From Endozoicomonas sp965208385 (GTDB lineage Bacteria > Pseudomonadota > Gammaproteobacteria > Pseudomonadales > Endozoicomonadaceae), in the NCBI GenBank assembly GCA_965208385.1, contig CBDBOO010000093.1, forward strand, positions 62,001 to 126,000: a stretch of DNA of 64,000 nt, written 5' to 3'. The notes beneath the pieces were generated by a model. The model saw only the letters and a list, made by a program, of their open reading frames with translations, searched no databases and was not told the DNA's origin. Shown in pieces: positions 46,753 through 56,151 of this stretch; position 1 is the first letter of the stretch; each line of letters opens with the position of its first letter. Both the position numbers and the translations under genes were made by a program.

Positions 46753-47026
46753 GTAACTATTCAGCACCCCCTGCAATAATTGAGTAATATGTGGTTTTAG
46801 TTATAAGCCTTCTCTTTTCTTGGCTTCAGGACACTCTCATTGTTGTACTGTTATCTAAGATTGGAGCTTTGAGCACCTTGCCAAGGGTCAGATGTCGTTT
46901 ATTTGCTCTATTTCAACGATAAAAGGCTATTTTCTTGAATCTGCTTTTCTGGTCGGATTTTTTTATCCCTTGCGGGACAGGCTCTTCACAAAGTTCACCT
47001 TTTTTGTGGGGGTGCTGAATAGTTAC
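46753..47026 (+). mobile_element. 274-bp MITE, copy 2 (in fdhF)
   Basis: Ends GTAACTATTCAGCACCCCC and its inverse, 8-bp duplication CCAGTATT (46745-46752, 47027-47034). Differs from copy 1 at only a few positions over 274 bases, so both jumped recently. Confidence 0.95.
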
Positions 47027-47119
47027 CCAGTATTACCGGTGTTCCCAATGATCAGCTGATACAGTTTGCCCGTTTATACAGCCATGCACGTGCCGCTTTT
47101 CTGGCTTATGGAATGGGGG

Positions 47120-47283
47120 CAGGGCGATCTCATTTGACAAACACCAATCCTGTTGCATATTCAAAAAGCTAGCTTTAAAAACTGAATTTTTGAGAAGTAC
47201 AGGAAATTAGGCTTATTTTGGTACTTTTGTGTGCTGAATAATTAGCCAAACAGAGAAAGTTAGTGCCAAATGAGATCGCCCTG
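47120..47283 (-). mobile_element. 164-bp MITE, complete copy (in fdhF)
   Basis: Inverted ends CAGGGCGATCTCATTTG (17 bp) and a 10-bp duplication GGAATGGGGG (47110-47119, 47284-47293). This is the only complete copy in the window; it defines the family whose partial copies are at 1-99 and 19245-19357. The 10-bp duplication points to an IS4-type transposase (inference). Confidence 0.95.
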
Positions 47284-48529
47284 GGAATGGGGGTGACACA
47301 GTATGTCAGTGGTACCAACAACGTTATGGCAATCTCCAATCTTGCATTGGTTTGTGGTCAGGTAGGTAAACCGGGTGCCGGAATAAACCCCCTGCGCGGA
47401 CAGAATAACGTACAGGGTGCCTGTGACATGGGATGCCTTCCAGGTGTTTATCCTGGTTACCAGTCAACCGATGATCCGGCAATTCGGGAAAAGTTCAGCA
47501 AGCTCTGGGGCGTTCCGGTGGCGGATAAACCGGGTATGACCTCACTGGGAATGAACGAAGCTACGCTGGCAGGTCAGTTTCACGGAATGATGATCTTTGG
47601 TGAAGACCCTGTAGTCACTGATCCGGATCAGAATATGGTGGCTAAATCGCTGAGAAAGCTGGACTGCCTGGTGGTGGTTGAAATGGTCATGACCGAAACC
47701 GCCAAGCTGGCTGATGTTGTCTTGCCTGCTGCCAGTTTTGCTGAAAAAGACGGCACCTTTGCAAATTGCGAACGTCGTGTACAACGGGTTCGCAAAGCCG
47801 TAAACCCACCGGGAGAGTGTCTTACAGACTGGCAGCTGATGGGCAAACTGGCAGAACGTTTTGGCGTTCCCGGATTTGAATGGGAAACCGCAGAGCAGAT
47901 TTTTGATGAAATCTGTTCTCTCACGCCTATCTATTCCCAGATGAGTTACCCGCGCCTGGCTGAGCATGATGGCTTGCAGTGGCCCTGTGATATAAAAAAT
48001 CCGGATGGCTCGGCCATTCTGCATCAACGATCTTTCCCCAATGGCAAAGCCCGTTTAATGCCTGTGCATTATATGCCGACAGCAGAAATCCCCGATAAGG
48101 ATTACCCCTATTATCTGACGACCATTCGTCTGCACTTTCATTATGGCTGTGGTTCTATGACCCGAAAATCACCGTTGCTGGAGCGGGAAACACCAAAGGG
48201 TCTTTTATTCATGAACCCGAGAGATGCGGCAAATCAGGGTCTTTTTAATCATGCGCCTATTGGTGTCCGGTCTCGTCGAGGATATGTTGAAACCCGTGTC
48301 ATTGTTACAGATCAGGTGCCGCCTGGGCTGGTGAGTATGCCGTATCATTTCAACGATACACCGTCCAACCAGTTAACCAATGATGCTCAGGACCCGGTCA
48401 CCCGAATGCCAGAGCTCAAGGCCTGCGCTGTGCGAATAGAACCCCTGGCTGTTGATGCCGAACCTCGTCCAATTCAGGTTTTACGAAATTCCGATTACGA
48501 GCCAGCAGTTGAAGAAGCCGGAGGTGGCT

Positions 48530-49552
48530 ATGTACGTGTTTGAACTGGATCGCCCTGAACATCTGCGTGACTGGCTGGCGCAACGTCATGAGGTCATGCA
48601 GCCGGTTCTGAATGATGGTGGCAACAGCAGTTGGGTGCCTATCGATCATGGTCAGGTGGTTCCCTTTGATCCGGAACTGCGACCACTGATGTCACCGAAA
48701 AGCCTGTTCTTTACCGAGCAGGAGTCCATGTTTGTTTTTGATGGCGAAATGTTCCGCGAAACTCTGCCGGAGCCTGCTGCCCAGGCGCTGTTTGGGGTGA
48801 AAGCCTGTGACCTTACTGCCATTTCCTATCTGGATATTCATTTTAAAGATGACCCTCATTATCAGCGCCGCCGTCAGAATACGTTGCTGGTAGGCATTGA
48901 CTGTCTGGAACCTTGTGAATCAGGCTTCTGTGCCAGTGTTGATGCCGGACCACAGGTGCACAATGATATTGCCGATCTGATTCTGACATCCAAACCCAGT
49001 ATTGGAAACGATGCCCATGGCTGGTGGTTGATCTGCAGCAGTGATGCCGGGAAAGCCGCTGTTGCGGGAATGGATTTACGTCCGGCTGATTCAAGCTGGA
49101 AATCCTGGCGTGAAATGAGCAAACAGCATACTGAAGCAGCTTTTGCCAGTGATACTCATATTATCAATGGTATTCAGCGCATTAATGGCCGGGCTGTACC
49201 GGAAGAGCACTAGAAGCGCTTTGCACATCAATGTATCAGTTGCTCAGGATGCAGTCAGGTATGCCCCACCTGCAGTTGCTATGCCATCCGGGATCTGCCT
49301 TCGGAAGAAGGGGTGCTTCGACAACGTGTCTGGGACTCATGTTTGTTAGTGGGGTTCCAGAAAGAAGCCAGTGGCGCCAACCCGGCAGCAGAAGCCGGTC
49401 GTCGTATGCATCGCTATTGGTATCACAAGTTTTCGGAGGACATGGTTGCCCGAATGGGGCGATATGGTTGTGTCGGTTGTGGTCGATGTGAAACAACCTG
49501 TCCGGGCGCTGTTGGTGTGCATTCCATTATGGAGAAGATTTCCCGTGCATAA
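48530..49552 (+). pseudogene. Formate dehydrogenase beta-type iron-sulfur subunit, in-frame TAG
   Basis: A 340-codon frame resembling the HydB/sulfhydrogenase beta type electron-transfer subunit: KACDLTAISYLDIHF, GIDCLEPCESGFCASV, then the 4Fe-4S motifs CISCSGCSQVCPTC and CVGCGRCETTCPG. Codon 228 (49211-49213) is TAG; coding continues in the same frame on both sides with no gap, so this is a point mutation, not a frameshift. Both ferredoxin-type clusters lie after the stop. Without read-through the product would lack them. Its start lies inside the fdhF end, and its TAA is one base before the gamma ATG. Confidence 0.88.
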
Positions 49553-49553
49553 A

Positions 49554-52309
49554 ATGACTCCTGACCCCATCCGTCTGGTTGAATACTATGAAGACGGGCA
49601 TGATATCGGACACTTCACTTTTGAACCGGTTGATTCTTCCAATGGTATGCCGCCGGTGTGTGACCCTGAAAAGGTTCAGCCGGGACAGTTTTTCATGTTG
49701 TCTATTCCTGGTCATGGTGAGGCGGCATTTACTTATACCAGCATGCCTGATGAATATGGCCGTTTTGTGGCCTTGATTCGAAGAATCGGCAGCCTCACAG
49801 AACAGCTGTTCAAATGTAAACCCGGAACCCTGTTAGGAGGGCGAGGCGCATTTGGTAAAGGCTGGCCTGATCTGACTGGCAAGAAAGTACTGGTTATAGC
49901 CGGTGGTCTGGGACTGGCTCCGGTAGCCGCTGAAATCACGGCTTTGATTGCCACAGGTTTCGCGCCTGTTGTTTATTTCAGTGCCCGCAATGAATCCATG
50001 CTGGTTTTGGGGGAAGAACGCGCCCAGTGGAAAAAACACAGCAAAATGTATGAAGCGGTTGATGATATAACTAACGCCAGAGGTGATTATCTGCCTGGCC
50101 GTAAGCTTAAGGACAATCTTGCCCTGATTGAGAAAGAGCAGGGCAGTTTTGATCATGTCATTACCTGTGGCCCGGAAGGAATGATGGATGCGGTATGCCA
50201 TATGGTGACAGACGCGGGTCATCCCGCTGACCATCTGTGGTTATCCCTTGAACGTCGCATGCACTGTGGTGGTGTGTCATGAGAACAGAGTCGGTCTGTT
50301 CGTAACTGTAATTGAGATGGAGGTGGGCCCTCCGGTGGCGGCTTCTGGAAGCGACCACCAAACCACTGTGAGCTGCGTTGATTAAGAGTCAGGGTGGTGA
50401 GCGTCACAGAAAAGGCGCAACTAGATTGCGTCAGGTATGAGTTCGGGAGATGAACGCAAGTGAACCATTGATGACGTGTCGTAAGCGTATATATCGACAT
50501 CAAAAATGAGGGGCACCACTACCTTATGATAAGTTCAGGGGTTATCCAGTTACTGCCTGAGCGGTGTCCGGCACAAAGATGGCATGAACCGATTTCAGGC
50601 TCTTTTATGGAACATGAGAACCTGTCGCTCTGGTGTTAAGGGAGCCAGCCAAGCTGACAAACAGCAAGGCTCAGAGTACCAATACAGAGCACAGGGGCGG
50701 ATCAGCTCGTAGTAGTGTTGAAGCATCTGTAATGGATGTGGAGCAAAGGGGCTGACTTATCCAGCGGAAGGAGTAGATCAACCGATTTATTGGAATGAAT
50801 CTATGACGGAAGCAAAACCGTTCACAATTTCTAAAGAGCTTGTCTATCAAGCCTGGCGAAGCGTGAAAGCGAACAAAGGTGCTGCCGGTATTGATGGTCA
50901 GTCTCTGGCTGACTTTGAAACCCATTTAGGCAAGAACCTGTACAAAATATGGAACAGAATGTCATCGGGCAGTTACTTTCCTCCCCCCGTCATGCGTGTA
51001 GCCATCGACAAGAAAGATGGAGGCACGAGGCTGCTGGCGTTCTTGTTGAGAAGACGACGGTAGCCGACCGTGTAGCCCAAACTGTGGTAAAGCTGATAGT
51101 CGAGCCATTAGTGGAACCTGTATTTCATGAAAACTCCTACGGCTACAGACCTAACCGCTCAGCGCATCAGGCGTTGGCGTTAGCTCGAAAACGCTGCTGG
51201 CGACACTCTTGATGATGGAGAAGGGGTCATTGATCTGGATATCAAAGGGTTTTTCGATAATCTGGATCATAAACTCATCATGCGAGCAGTGGAACATCAC
51301 ATCAGGGAACCTTGGGTATTGTTGTACATCAAACGTTGGCTTCAGGCTCCGGTTGAAAATGAAAGTCAGGAGTGTCCGCGCGTAAAAGGAACGCCACAAG
51401 GGGGAGTTATTAGCCCATTGTTGGCAAACCTGTTCATGCATTATGCGTTTGATCATTGGTTGGAATGTAATATCCAGAATGTCTGGTTTGAGCGTTTTGC
51501 TGATGATGCGGTTATTCATTGTCACAGTAAACAAGAAGCAGAGTTCACGCTGGAAGCAGTAAGACGTCGTTTACTCGACTGTGGTCTTACATTGCATCCG
51601 GAAAAGACGAAACTGGTTTACTGTAAGGATGAGGACAGAACAGAAACGCATGAAAACACATCTTTTGATTTTCTAAGTTATACATTCAGAACGAGATTAG
51701 CCAGAAACCGGTATGGGAAATTCTTTCCCAACTTCTTGCCAGCGATGAGCAAGGCATCCGCCCAGCGTATCAAAGACAAGATAAGGGAGTTAGAAATTCC
51801 CACGAAACGATCATTGTACTCTCTTGAAGAGCTTGCAAAACTGATCAATCCACGTGTTCAGGGCTGGATCAACTACTTTGGAAAATTTTATCCATCAGAG
51901 TTGAGAAGAGTATTGTCATATGTGGAAGCCACTCTGGTTCGATGGGCTATGGGAAAATACAAGAAATTGAGGGGCAGAAAGAAGCGTGCAGCTCGATGTT
52001 TGGGGCGCATCGCTCAGAAAGCTCCTTGGTTAATGGCACATTGGCGAGCAGGCTGTGTGTCAGCGGTTGGATAAGAAGAGCCGGATGAATCGAGAGGTTC
52101 AAGTCCGGATCTGTGAGCAACTGACGGGGAGGTTCCGCCGGTTGACTCGACTTGGTCTTTGTGGACACTGTTATGTTGCCGATGACCTGGTTTGTGTGGA
52201 TGGCCCAACCTATCGCTGGGATCAACTTGGTGAACTGGTTATCAAGGAAAAGGCCGTAAGACCGCCAGTAGAGCCTCTTGAAATGACGGTAAATGCAATG
52301 GCCGGATAA
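49554..52309 (+). CDS. Formate dehydrogenase gamma-type FAD/NAD(P) subunit, split by a group II intron
   Basis: Exon 1 (49554-50271) and exon 2 (52152-52309) join to 291 residues. The ferredoxin-NADP reductase fold shows FTYTSMPDEYG, VLVIAGGLGLAPV and FDHVITCGPEGMM; the C-terminal 2Fe-2S motif MHCGVGLCGHCYVADDLVCVDGP is rebuilt exactly by the join (GGT G|TT GGT). It resembles the HydG/gamma subunit of sulfhydrogenase-type complexes and would pass electrons to NAD(P). The protein is made only if the intron splices. Together with fdhF and the beta subunit it would form a soluble NAD(P)-linked formate dehydrogenase. Confidence 0.85.
50272..52151 (+). mobile_element. Group II intron (1880 bp)
   Basis: It starts GTGTGTCATGAG (typical GUGYG start) and ends ...GACTCGAC. 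The 34-base domain V hairpin, starting GAGCCGGATGAATCGAGAGG, is at about 52078-52114, followed by domain VI (GGAGGTTCCGCCGGTTGACTC). The exon join restores the host frame to the base. The encoded protein has frameshifts, so splicing would need a maturase from elsewhere. Confidence 0.88.
50803..52074 (+). pseudogene. ltrA: Group II intron reverse transcriptase/maturase, frameshifted
   Basis: Pieces in three frames follow the family order: KANKGAAGIDGQSLADFE (RT0-1), then VADRVAQTVVKLIVEPLVEP, ENSYGYRPNRSAHQAL, IDLDIKGFFDNLDHKLI, KGTPQGGVISPLLANLFMH, FERFADDAVIHC (the catalytic Y/F-A-D-D) and the maturase domain (QGWINYFGKF, KKLRGRKKRAARCLGRI). Frame breaks lie near 51045 and near 51205. No HNH endonuclease domain follows. 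The protein is probably inactive unless these are sequencing errors. Confidence 0.85.
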
Positions 52310-52780
52310 TTCGCCTGGTAATATCCCAGCGGTGTTTGTCGCCGGGATATTACCGGGAATATTGCATGGAATCAGAATGTTAATGTTTATCATGAACGAA
52401 ACTTTCTTTTCTAAAGGGAATATGTTCTAAAGGGAATATGTTCTAATGGAAATGCTTCAAGCACCTTTATTCCATCACTACCACTGAGAATCTCATCCTC
52501 CACTGCTTGAAGCTTATTCAACAGGCCTTGTGTCTCTTACTGTTCGTTAAAGGCACTAATACAGAAGAACGTATTTTTTCGAATAAAGTGATTTATGAAA
52601 TTTAATTCACATTTTAATTTGATTATCATGGCAGTACTAATAAGTATTTAAGGCACTTTTATCTTCATTGACTGTCTATAGTGTATCCATTCCCCTCGAA
52701 GTTCCGGAACCGTTTGCTGTTCAGATATTCAATGGCAGCGGCTGTAGATAGCATTAATAATTTCAGTGGAGTTTCCAGCT
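52310..52780. other. Spacer after the formate dehydrogenase operon
   Basis: About 470 bases. A 16-bp unit CTAAAGGGAATATGTT is repeated twice in tandem (52411-52442). TATCCCAGCGG ... CCGGGATATTACC (about 52321-52352) can form a hairpin that may end the operon. The rest is AT-rich with no ORF. Confidence 0.5.
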
Positions 52781-53233
52781 ATGGCCGTACGACTTGAAGA
52801 TGAACTACTGGTTCCCTTTCATGATTTCATTAAAGAATATTGTGAGGCTTATGAATCGTTTGATGTCAAAAGGGTGAGTTGCTTTTTTGCGCCCCAGGGA
52901 GCACATTGTTTTGGTACCGGTCAAGACGAACATCTGAAGAGTACCCGGGATTTGCTATTGTCACTGGAACGTGATTTCAATGAACTTGAATCAACAAAAC
53001 TGGTTCCGAATGACGATATCACCGTTATGAAAGTGGGGCAGTGCGTTTGCCTCTGCTGGACGCTTTCCGTAAATTATACGCTCAGGCAGCAACCGGGCGA
53101 GACTATGTCATTACCGCACCTCAGGTTCACTATGTTTATGGAACCTCAGGGTACAGGCTGGCGTATTGTTCATGCGCACGTCTCGGCACCACTTATAAAT
53201 CAATTGCAGGGGCATTCTTTTCCAGAGGAGTGA
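52781..53233 (+). CDS. NTF2-like (SnoaL/DUF4440-type) protein
   Basis: 150 residues: EYCEAYESFDVKRVSCFFAPQGAHCFGTG at the start and GWRIVHAHVSAPL at the end, the pattern of the NTF2/SnoaL-like cone fold (ketosteroid-isomerase-like or calcium/calmodulin kinase association type). No catalytic role can be assigned. The start is the ATG at 52781. It precedes the Nma111-like gene on the same strand by about 100 bases. Confidence 0.7.
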   Translation: MAVRLEDELLVPFHDFIKEYCEAYESFDVKRVSCFFAPQGAHCFGTGQDEHLKSTRDLLLSLERDFNELESTKLVPNDDITVMKVGQCVCLCWTLSVNYTLRQQPGETMSLPHLRFTMFMEPQGTGWRIVHAHVSAPLINQLQGHSFPEE

Positions 53234-54154
53234 TTCTTCTGATCTGCAGATAGAATGTTTTTACATTGACGACATGTTGATCATTTAATTTTCGAATCGC
53301 AATAAGCTATTTAATAAAAATGAGAGGGACAAGCGGTGAAAACCAGAAACAGCAGAATAATGGCTGCCATTTTCTATCTGTGTTTTGTGTCTGCAGTGGA
53401 TGCTGTAGAAACAGGAGCGTCATGGGAGGAGGCAGTAAAAATTGTCACAGGTTCAGTGGTTACCCTTGAGGTAGATCAGCCAAGAGCCTTCGGCAATGGC
53501 TGGAATGGCTCAATGAATGCCACCGGATTTGTGGTGGATGCAGAGCGCGGTATTATTCTGACCAATCGACATGTTGTTACGTCTGCACCCGTAACAGCAA
53601 GGGCCATTTTTCAGAACTATGAAGACATTGATCTTATTCCTCTCTATCGTGATCCGATCCATGATTTTGGATTTTTCCGCTATAACCCTGAATTGTTGAA
53701 ACATAATAATCCCCGGAGCCTTGTTTTGAATCCGGATGGAGTCGGGGTAGGGGTCGATATTCGGGTGGCGGGGAATGATGATGGCGAAAAAATGTCTATT
53801 GTTAACGGAACTCTATCGCGACTTGATCGTCCTGCTCCTGATTATGGCGATCACTCTTCAGACTTTAACACTTTCTATATTCAGGCATCCACAGGTACTA
53901 CTTCGGGGTCTTCAGGTTCCCCTGTGTTTAACCAGGCAGGTGAAGTTGTTGCACTAAACGCTGGATCCAGTAATCGATCCAGCATTGCTTTTTTTATGCC
54001 TGTGGATCGAGCAAAACGTGCATTAACACTTTTGCAAGCAGGAAAAATAGTCGAAAGGGGTACTGTTCAGACAGTGTTTAAATTCGAGCCTATGGACGTA
54101 CTTCATGACCTGGGACTCAGCGAAGGAATGGAAAATGAGCTGAGGCTCAAGAAC

Positions 54155-54386
54155 GGCTATGTTCCCGCCAATAGTTGTATTGCTTACTCCCTATGTTTAC
54201 AGGGCTACAGACGTGCCTTATAAAGTAGAGATATGACTAAATCTTGTATATTGCATTTGTTTATTGCCCAAAGAACAGCGATTTGTTCTGGGATACCTTC
54301 CTATCTCATGAATAGCCATATGTGGAGCAGGAAAATAAAGTTTTTATAGGACTTTAGTGCTCCCAACTATTGACGGGAACATAGCC
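54155..54386 (+). mobile_element. 232-bp MITE, copy d
   Basis: 9-bp duplication CTCAAGAAC (54146-54154, 54387-54395). It lies in the Nma111-type gene between protease domain 1 and PDZ 1. Removing it restores ELRLKNRIGLLVV. Its right end has a GTG at 54357 in frame with the PDZ part. Confidence 0.95.
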
Positions 54387-54721
54387 CTCAAGAACCGTAT
54401 TGGTTTATTGGTGGTTTCACAGATTATTCCCGGGAGCAAGGCATCAAACAAGTTACAGGTTGGTGATATATTACTATCCATCAATGGCAGTACTGTTGAT
54501 CATTTTTCAATTATGACGGAACAGCTCGATCAGTCGGTTGGTAAAACCGTCAGCATGCAGATTGAACGAGATGGCAGGAATATTGGCTTTGATATTGAAG
54601 TTGATGATCTGGAGTCGATCCAGCCTGCTGAGTATTTTCAGTTTGGAAATGGGGTGTTTTTAAATGTTTCGTACCAACATGCCAGAGCACATAATGTGTC
54701 AACCCGGGGTGTCTATGTTGC

Positions 54722-56151
54722 GGGTGTAATTAAAAGTGTTCATTAGAAGTTTTTCTGCCCACAAAACCTCAATATGAACGATAATGTAAGAGTATTTCTC
54801 AACCCTAGTTAGTATTATGCCCTCACCTATTTCTCTTGCTGATAGACTCAGCCCACCCCGAGCTTGAGCTTAGAGTTTCTGCACTTCTGGATATTGTTGA
54901 AGCCGAGTCAGGTCTCCTGGATCGTGCTGATGATGCTGAAGAAGCCGTCATTGTCCACCTGCGTGAAATGGGCAATGAACTGCTTACTGGCTGGGGTACC
55001 TACAAGGAAGATCAAAAATTTGGCGAGGCTTGCCTGAAGCACCCCGGAGCTAAAACTCAAAAAAAAACACTTATTGGCTGAGCACCTATGGGAAAATAGA
55101 AGTTCTTGAACGCTGCCAGACGGTAGACAAACATCGGGTCAGACCTTTCAGTCATGCCGCTCATATTCACTGTCGCGACTACTCCCGCACAATTCAACGT
55201 AAAATTGTAGACTTTGGTGCAGATAGTTCTTTTCAGGCAGCTGCAAAAAAAATACATGAACATTATGGTATTGATGTGCCTGAGTCTTCTATTCGAGCCA
55301 TAACTCTTGAGCACGCAAGCTGTATGCAAAATGATTCCATCAGTGCATCACAAAATCGTCAGGACTGCCTCGGTGAAGCTGCCCAGTTCATAGGAGAAAT
55401 GGATGGAAGCATGATTCCTGTTGTCCTCATTGATGAAGAGGCAGAAGGTGACAAACGCAAAGCACGTAAAACTGAATGGCAGGAGGCTAAACTTTGCCAG
55501 GTCTATAAGCTGGGTAGTTCAGATAAACGTCATCAGGCCACAATGGGAGGGCCGGATGAAGCAGGTGACCAGTGGTTGAGTTGTGCAATAGAGCAGGGGC
55601 TCAACCGGCAATCCTCTATCCATTGCGTGAGCGATGGAGCCACCTGGATTGTCAACCAGACAAAGAGAGTGTTTGGAGAGCAAGGAAGTTTCCTCGTTGA
55701 CTATTATCATCTCTCTGAGCACTTCGCTGATGCAGCAGAAGAGTGTGTCGGGTTTAACAAGGAAACACGTGTACAGTGGCGGCATATCCAGCAGGAACGC
55801 ATGAAATCTGGCAATGTTAATGCCGTCATGGCAGAGCTTGATCCGCATAGAAACGGAAAGAAAGGCAAAGCAGCCAATAAACCAGAGGAGTGTCACCGAT
55901 ATATCCGAAACCGTCCAGGGCAATTCGAATATGCTGCAGCAGAAGCAGCCAATCTTCCCATTGGCTCTGGCGAAATAGAAAGTTCTAACAGTGCAGTAGT
56001 GCAGATGCGACTAAAAATACCGGGTGCTTGGTGGAAGCCTTCCATCGCAGGAGCAATGCTTTGCTTAAGAACATTGCGTTCTAACGGGGACTGGGATCAG
56101 TACTGGCAGCAAGCAGGATAATGGGTAGATGGAACACTTTTAATTACACCC
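54722..56151 (+). mobile_element. ISKra4-family insertion sequence, copy 2 (1430 bp)
   Basis: Ends identical to copy 1, but the flanks (GTCTATGTTGC left, TCAGTGGAG right) share no duplication, unlike copy 1. Together with the missing host sequence this points to a deletion starting at one element end. The element lacks two bases relative to copy 1 near 54850. Confidence 0.92.
54817..56121 (+). pseudogene. ISKra4 transposase copy 2, frameshifted
   Basis: Like copy 1 (including the -1 change at A9 near 55058-55066), but a two-base loss after GATAGACT breaks the N-terminal frame (MPSPISLADRL then off frame; AHPELELRVSALL continues in another). The rest is nearly identical to copy 1 (for example Ala to Val in WIVNQTK). 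Unable to make a full protein unless started internally. Confidence 0.82.

Larger units (their letters stand above)
45955..48543 (+). pseudogene. fdhF: Formate dehydrogenase alpha subunit (FdhF-like), two MITEs inside
   Basis: Molybdopterin oxidoreductase. The N-terminal 4Fe-4S motif is VCPFCGTGCGIG plus RLCSKG. The active-site position is cysteine (CARICHSPSV), not selenocysteine. Three pieces: 45955-46752, 47027-47119 and 47294-48543. Removing the 274-bp MITE with one 8-bp duplication joins VSSI to TGVPNDQL, and removing the 164-bp MITE with one 10-bp duplication joins AYGMG to VTQYVSG. Both removals (282 and 174 bases) are multiples of three, and the restored protein is about 710 residues, the FdhF length. 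Both MITEs carry stops, so the gene is inactive. The stop overlaps the beta-subunit start by 14 bases. Confidence 0.93.

Noticed and set aside
47542..48027. 161-residue minus-strand ORF
   Set aside because: It is the antisense shadow of the third fdhF fragment, which has clear molybdopterin oxidoreductase motifs.
49211..49213. TAG as a pyrrolysine codon
   Set aside because: No pyl genes are visible, the protein is not a methylamine methyltransferase and the whole operon is decaying. A nonsense mutation is simpler.
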